Shown one piece after another: positions 16,075 to 19,573 of a stretch of 19,573 bases of DNA (its first letter is position 1; each line of letters opens with the position of its first letter). The notes under the pieces were generated by a model. It was not told the origin of the DNA. It saw nothing but the letters and a program-made list of their open reading frames with translations, and made no database searches. Source of the stretch: Faecalicatena fissicatena (lineage in GTDB: Bacteria > Bacillota > Clostridia > Lachnospirales > Lachnospiraceae); NCBI GenBank assembly GCA_001028025.1, contig LDAQ01000117.1:1-19573 (forward strand), in the 5' to 3' direction. Made by a program: the position numbers and the translations under genes.

Positions 16075-16458
16075 ATGTTAAAATATGTTGATACAAAAAA
16101 CGCACCAGCAGCAATCGGACCATATTCACAGGGAATTATCGTAAATGATATCGCATTCTTTTCCGGACAGATCCCGCTCTCTCCGGAATCAGGCGAAGTA
16201 ACAGGCACAACAATCCAGGAGCAGACCGAACAGGTTATGAAAAATGTAGCCGCACTGCTGGAGAGCCAGGGTGCAGAATTCAAAGACGTTGTAAAGACAA
16301 CCTGCTTCCTTGCGGATATGGCTGACTTTGCCGCATTCAATGAAATCTATGCTAAATATTTTGTTGGAAAACCGGCACGTTCCTGTGTTGCCGTAAAAGA
16401 TCTGCCTAAAGGAGTTTTGTGTGAAGTAGAAACCATCGCATATGTCGGAGGAAAATAA
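16075..16458 (+). CDS. ridA: RidA family reactive enamine/imine deaminase
   Basis: A 127-aa YjgF/YER057c/UK114-family protein, full length. Signature residues are GPYSQG (15-20), the substrate-carboxylate arginine R102 in PARSCVAV and E118/E120 in the C-terminal strand. RidA hydrolyses 2-aminoacrylate and related enamines or imines to ketoacids, protecting PLP enzymes. This fits its place in an operon with ygeX, which generates 2-aminoacrylate. AGGAGG lies eight bases before the ATG. The arcC Shine-Dalgarno is inside its last codons and arcC begins one base after its stop, so the two are translationally linked. The E. coli ygeW-xanQ cluster has no such gene. Confidence 0.93.
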   Translation: MLKYVDTKNAPAAIGPYSQGIIVNDIAFFSGQIPLSPESGEVTGTTIQEQTEQVMKNVAALLESQGAEFKDVVKTTCFLADMADFAAFNEIYAKYFVGKPARSCVAVKDLPKGVLCEVETIAYVGGK

Positions 16459-16459
16459 A

Positions 16460-17407
16460 ATGGCAAAAAAGAAACGGATCGTCATCGCTCTGGGCGGTAA
16501 TGCCCTCGGCAATACCCTGCCCGAGCAGATGGCGGCAGTAAAGATTACTGCACGTGCCATTGTAGACCTGATTGAAGAAGGCTGTGAAGTCGTGGTTGCC
16601 CACGGCAACGGCCCCCAGGTCGGAATGGTAAACAACGCAATGCTGGCACTCACCCACGAAGACCCGCAGCAGCCCAATACGCCGCTCTCCGTCTGTGTGG
16701 CAATGAGCCAGGCATACATAGGCTACGACCTGCAGAACGCCCTGCGCGAAGAGCTGCGAAACCGCGGAATCGAAGATATCCCGGTAGCAACCATGATCAC
16801 GCAGGTACGCGTTGATGCGGATGACCCGGCATTCGGCAATCCCGCAAAACCAATCGGACGTTTTCTCACCAAAGAACAGTCCGATGAAATGGCGGAAAAA
16901 TATGACTATGTCATGAAAGAAGATTCCGGACGCGGTTACCGCCGTGTAGTAGCGTCTCCACGACCGCAGGAAATCATCGAGATTGGAACAATCCGGACCA
17001 TGGTAGAATCCGGTGACCTCGTCATCGCATGCGGCGGCGGCGGAATCCCTGTTACACGCCAGGGAAACCATCTGAAAGGCGCCAGCGCTGTAATTGACAA
17101 AGATTTTGCAAGCAGTCTGCTCGCACGTGAGCTGGATGCAGATTTTCTGATCATCCTGACCGCAGTCGAGAAAGTGGCAATCAACTATGGAAAACCAGAC
17201 GAAAAATGGCTGGACAATATCACCGCAGAGGAAGCAAGACAATACATGTCTGAGGGACATTTTGCCCCCGGTTCTATGCTGCCTAAGGTACAGGCTGCCG
17301 TAGAATTCGCAGAATCCGCACCGGGACGCCAGGCTCTGATTACCCTTCTTGAAAAAGCCAAAGACGGAATTAAAGGAACCACAGGCACCAGAATCAGTCA
17401 GGCTTAA
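16460..17407 (+). CDS. arcC: Carbamate kinase
   Basis: A 315-aa amino-acid-kinase-fold enzyme that converts carbamoyl phosphate and ADP to ATP, CO2 and ammonia in catabolic direction; counterpart of E. coli YqeA. Motifs are ALGGNALG (10-17), AHGNGPQVG (47-55), ACGGGGIPV (190-198) and IDKDFASSLLA (212-222). The start at 16460 is chosen because GGAGGA (16447-16452) is spaced about seven bases from it; the ATG at 16442 lies before that site and inside ridA. It gives the pathway its substrate-level phosphorylation step if YgeW supplies carbamoyl phosphate. The permease starts 14 nt after its stop. Confidence 0.95.
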   Translation: MAKKKRIVIALGGNALGNTLPEQMAAVKITARAIVDLIEEGCEVVVAHGNGPQVGMVNNAMLALTHEDPQQPNTPLSVCVAMSQAYIGYDLQNALREELRNRGIEDIPVATMITQVRVDADDPAFGNPAKPIGRFLTKEQSDEMAEKYDYVMKEDSGRGYRRVVASPRPQEIIEIGTIRTMVESGDLVIACGGGGIPVTRQGNHLKGASAVIDKDFASSLLARELDADFLIILTAVEKVAINYGKPDEKWLDNITAEEARQYMSEGHFAPGSMLPKVQAAVEFAESAPGRQALITLLEKAKDGIKGTTGTRISQA

Positions 17408-17421
17408 AGGGGGATAAACGC

Positions 17422-18792
17422 ATGAATAAAGAAGTAACCCGTTCCACAATATTTGACTTAAACGGTGTGCCTAATTTCAAACAGGCCTTTCCTCTTGCTC
17501 TCCAGCACGTTGTTGCGATGATTGTAGGATGTGTAACGCCCGCAATCATCGTTGCTGGAGTCGGCGGCCTCTCAGAAAGCGACTCCGTTATACTGATCCA
17601 GGCAGCGCTGATCGTATCCGCACTGTCCACATTACTCCAGCTGTTTCCATTTATCAAAACAAAATGGATTACTATCGGCTCGGGACTTCCTGTTATCATG
17701 GGCATCAGTTTTGCCTACCTGCCCAGCATGCAGTCCATCGCCTCGGATTTTGACATTCCAACCATACTCGGGGCACAGATTGTCGGCGGCTGCGTGGCAA
17801 TTCTGGTAGGTATATTCATCAAGAAAATCCGCAGATTTTTCCCGCCTCTGATTGCCGGAACTGTGGTATTCACAATCGGTCTTTCGCTGTATCCTACCGC
17901 CATCAACTATATGGCCGGCGGAACAGGCAGCGCGGACTATGGCTCCTGGCAGAACTGGCTGGTTGCCATCATTACACTCGCAATCGTAACCGTACTGAAT
18001 CATTACGGAAAAGGAATCTGGAAACTGGCATCCATCCTGATCGGTATCATAGGAGGATACATTGTCGCCCTGATGTTCGGAATGGTAGACTTCACTCCTA
18101 TCGGTCAGGCCTCCGTCTTCCAGCTTCCAATGCCGCTTCACTTTGGAATAAAATTTGAAATATCCTCCTGCGTGGCGATCGGCCTGTTATTTGCCATTAA
18201 CTCCATCCAGGCCATCGGAGATTTTTCAGCCACCACAAGCGGCGGTTTAAACCGTATGCCTTCAAACAATGAACTGCAGGGCGGAATCGTCGGCTACGGA
18301 ATCACCAACATCATCGGTGCTCTTCTGGGCGGACTTCCCACCGCAACCTACAGCCAGAACGTTGGTATCGTTGCTACAACAAAAGTAGTCAACCGCTGCG
18401 TCCTTGGCCTGGCAGCTGTCATCCTGCTGGCAGCAGGCCTGATTCCCAAGTTTTCCTCCCTGCTGACCACCATACCATACAGCGTCCTCGGCGGTGCGAC
18501 CGTATCCGTATTCGCTTCCATCGCCATGACCGGTATGAAACTGATCAACACGGAAAATATGTCCTACCGCAACACATCCATCGTAGGACTGGCAGCCGCA
18601 CTGGGAATGGGGATCTCACAGGCAAGCGGCGCACTGGCAGCATTCCCGGACTGGTTTGTTACCATCTTCGGGAAATCACCAGTCGTAATTGCTACATTAA
18701 TCGCGGTACTCCTAAACATTATCCTCCCCAAAGATAAGGAGGTTCCGCTGGAAGCGGCTCCGGATGATGTGGGAAGTGGAGACGCTAAGTAA
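17422..18792 (+). CDS. NCS2 family nucleobase (xanthine/urate/uracil) permease
   Basis: A 456-aa integral membrane transporter with about 12-14 hydrophobic segments, of the nucleobase-cation symporter-2 family. The TM1 histidine is in ALQHVVAM (H29), the family signature QNxGxxxxT[KR] is at 312-321, and the TM8 motif reads QAIGD (263-267), where characterised purine members such as XanQ have ExxGD. A purine or urate substrate is inferred from the operon. The start has AAAGGGGG eight bases upstream. The last codons (DAK-stop) lie inside the left arm of the 292-bp inverted repeat that follows, so the C-terminus may have been set by that element. It is the last gene of the rightward operon. Confidence 0.92.
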   Translation: MNKEVTRSTIFDLNGVPNFKQAFPLALQHVVAMIVGCVTPAIIVAGVGGLSESDSVILIQAALIVSALSTLLQLFPFIKTKWITIGSGLPVIMGISFAYLPSMQSIASDFDIPTILGAQIVGGCVAILVGIFIKKIRRFFPPLIAGTVVFTIGLSLYPTAINYMAGGTGSADYGSWQNWLVAIITLAIVTVLNHYGKGIWKLASILIGIIGGYIVALMFGMVDFTPIGQASVFQLPMPLHFGIKFEISSCVAIGLLFAINSIQAIGDFSATTSGGLNRMPSNNELQGGIVGYGITNIIGALLGGLPTATYSQNVGIVATTKVVNRCVLGLAAVILLAAGLIPKFSSLLTTIPYSVLGGATVSVFASIAMTGMKLINTENMSYRNTSIVGLAAALGMGISQASGALAAFPDWFVTIFGKSPVVIATLIAVLLNIILPKDKEVPLEAAPDDVGSGDAK

Positions 18793-19075
18793 AAGGTGAG
18801 GCAGACTCCCGGGGGAGCTGTATATGCCATTTCAAATCCTGTCCGTTTGCGGAGAATCCGTAGGAGAAAAAACAGGGAACATGGAGGGTGCTTGCCGCAG
18901 TTGGCCCGAATGCTGATGCATTCGCGCCGCCGGCGGCAACAGAATTTGCCTGGGTGGGCAAATTCTGCCCTCCATGTTCCCTGTTTTTTCTCCAACGGAT
19001 TCTAACCGCGCTCTCTATGGATTTTGAAATGGCATATACAGCTCCCCCGGGAGTCTGCCTCGCCTTTTACTTAGC
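18784..19075. repeat. 292-bp long inverted repeat with nested hairpins, terminator of the rightward operon
   Basis: The outer arms are 18784-18839 and 19019-19075, about 56 bp each, with one mismatch and one single-base indel. A second near-perfect stem follows, 18853-18888 with 18968-19003 (35 of 36). The two are separated by a short unpaired stretch. The 79-nt apical region holds two more hairpins: TTGCCGC/GCGGCAA (18892-18898/18933-18939) enclosing CGAATGC/GCATTCG (18907-18913/18918-18924), and an 11-bp stem 18940-18950/18957-18967. The right end is followed by TTTTT, so it should terminate transcription. The high arm identity suggests a recent palindromic or MITE-like element. No obvious target-site duplication is visible at its borders. 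Confidence 0.8.
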
Positions 19076-19573
19076 TTTTTCCGCGCCGGACAGTTGCAGG
19101 AGACCCGCTTATGAATGGCGTCGTGACGGTGCCAGCGGATTTGCCAGGATACGCGTGAGATGATGCCCCCAGTACTTTTTACACAGGCTATACGTATAGT
19201 TTTATATAAAGAGGATGGCTTCAAGCAGGCTCAAGTACGGGCGGCTTACAGCGCCCGGCTCTCGCGATCCTTATGAAATCTTCTGGGGAACAAGGTGCTC
19301 TGCTTAGGTTGTTCAATACGCTGCTCCCGTTTGAGTTTCCTTCCGACTTGCCGTCCTCCCGACTGGAGGCACCCAGCCTGTCTGAAACGGGGAGCGTTCT
19401 GCCGCCGGGATAAAAGTGAATGGGGGCTGGGAGTATAGAACGCATGGTTAGAAGTACTTGCGTAAAAGACGCCGCCCACGAGGGATGGGAAGTAATTTTC
19501 CAAAATTACTTCCCATTCCAACTAAGGCAGAAAGCATCAGGCTTTCTGGCCGAAGAGGGTGTAAATTTTTCTG
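19076..19573. other. Non-coding tail with hairpins and a possible promoter
   Basis: No convincing gene is seen: short open frames exist on both strands but lack ribosome binding sites and recognisable content. Visible signals are TTTACA-17-TTTATA (19178-19206), a possible rightward promoter overlapping the palindrome CTATACGTATAG (19188-19199). Downstream hairpins are CGGGCG/CGCCCG (19238-19257), CCTCC/GGAGG (19355-19369) inside a GCTCCCGTTT/AAACGGGGAGC pairing (19323-19395), and CAGAAAGC/GCTTTCTG (19528-19548). The arrangement could be an unrecognised structured RNA or an intergenic remnant. Confidence 0.4.
19485..19516. terminator. 15-bp perfect hairpin, possible terminator
   Basis: ATGGGAAGTAATTTT and its complement surround a 2-nt centre. 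The stem ends in CCCAT rather than a T tract, so termination is uncertain, although the internal A/T half may act in either direction. It lies about 280 nt after the possible promoter at 19178-19206. Confidence 0.4.

Noticed and set aside
16442..16459. Carbamate kinase start at 16442
   Set aside because: This ATG lies within ridA and before the GGAGGA that serves 16460. The conserved N-terminus starts at MAKKKRIVIALGG.
254..18792. Selenocysteine-encoding UGA codons in the selenium-linked genes
   Set aside because: All genes read through without in-frame UGA, and cysteine or usual residues occupy the expected positions. Any selenium would be the labile cofactor form, and no selA/selB/selD gene is present.
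19233..19276. Group II intron domain V-like hairpin on the minus strand (GAGCCG...CGCCCG)
   Set aside because: It lacks the two-base bulge and the closing pairing of a real domain V, and no intron-encoded protein is nearby.
19221..19521. Two leftward frames of 74 and 91 codons in the tail
   Set aside because: No ribosome binding site, odd composition, and one begins next to the perfect hairpin 19485-19516. They more likely reflect a structured non-coding sequence.
19557..19573. Window end GGGTGTAAATTTTTCTG resembling an IS256-type terminal repeat
   Set aside because: Only 17 bases are visible, with no transposase and no second end, so an insertion sequence starting here cannot be supported.

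Overview
This window is an almost complete catabolic locus for purines and related ureido compounds, of the selenium-dependent molybdenum hydroxylase type, from an anaerobic low-to-mid GC Firmicute. Strong AGGAGG ribosome binding sites, the codon use, gut-clostridial family types (DauR-like regulator, NCS2 permease, YgfK, SsnA) and abundant short intergenic palindromes fit a Clostridia/Lachnospiraceae gut bacterium. The genus cannot be fixed from the sequence alone.

Layout: two divergent operons start from a regulatory region of about 280-350 bp (11034-11383). The leftward operon runs ssnA (aminohydrolase), ygfK (flavin/Fe-S oxidoreductase, 1001 aa), hydA (dihydropyrimidinase/hydantoinase family), yqeC (P-loop accessory protein), a yqeB-mocA/ygfJ fusion (cofactor maturation) and xdh (two 2Fe-2S clusters fused to a molybdopterin-binding catalytic subunit). 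The rightward operon runs a YheO/DauR-like PAS-HTH regulator, ygeX (2,3-diaminopropionate ammonia-lyase), ygeY (M20 hydrolase), ygeW (carbamoyltransferase-like), ridA (enamine/imine deaminase), arcC (carbamate kinase) and an NCS2 nucleobase permease. Every gene except the regulator and ridA has a counterpart in the E. coli ygeW-xanQ region, but the order, fusion state and regulator differ.

How the genes may work together (inference on known family chemistry): the permease imports a purine or urate. The Mo/Se hydroxylase and YgfK perform redox steps on the ring, and SsnA, HydA and YgeY open and hydrolyse it. YgeW may transfer a carbamoyl group to phosphate, leaving 2,3-diaminopropionate. YgeX converts that to pyruvate and ammonia, with RidA clearing the 2-aminoacrylate intermediate, and ArcC makes ATP from carbamoyl phosphate. 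Homologous clusters were linked in 2023 to anaerobic urate and purine use by gut bacteria, so the core system is not new.

The less expected content is non-coding. There is a palindrome exactly midway between the two predicted divergent -35 boxes, and a near-duplicate leader (GGGGTCTGACCCC stem plus an identical 18-nt block plus Shine-Dalgarno) in front of both ygfK and ygeW. Large nested inverted-repeat elements close both operons (1-123 and 18784-19075), and another sits between hydA and yqeC (4979-5063). The last 500 bases (19076-19573) hold no convincing gene, only hairpins and a possible promoter.
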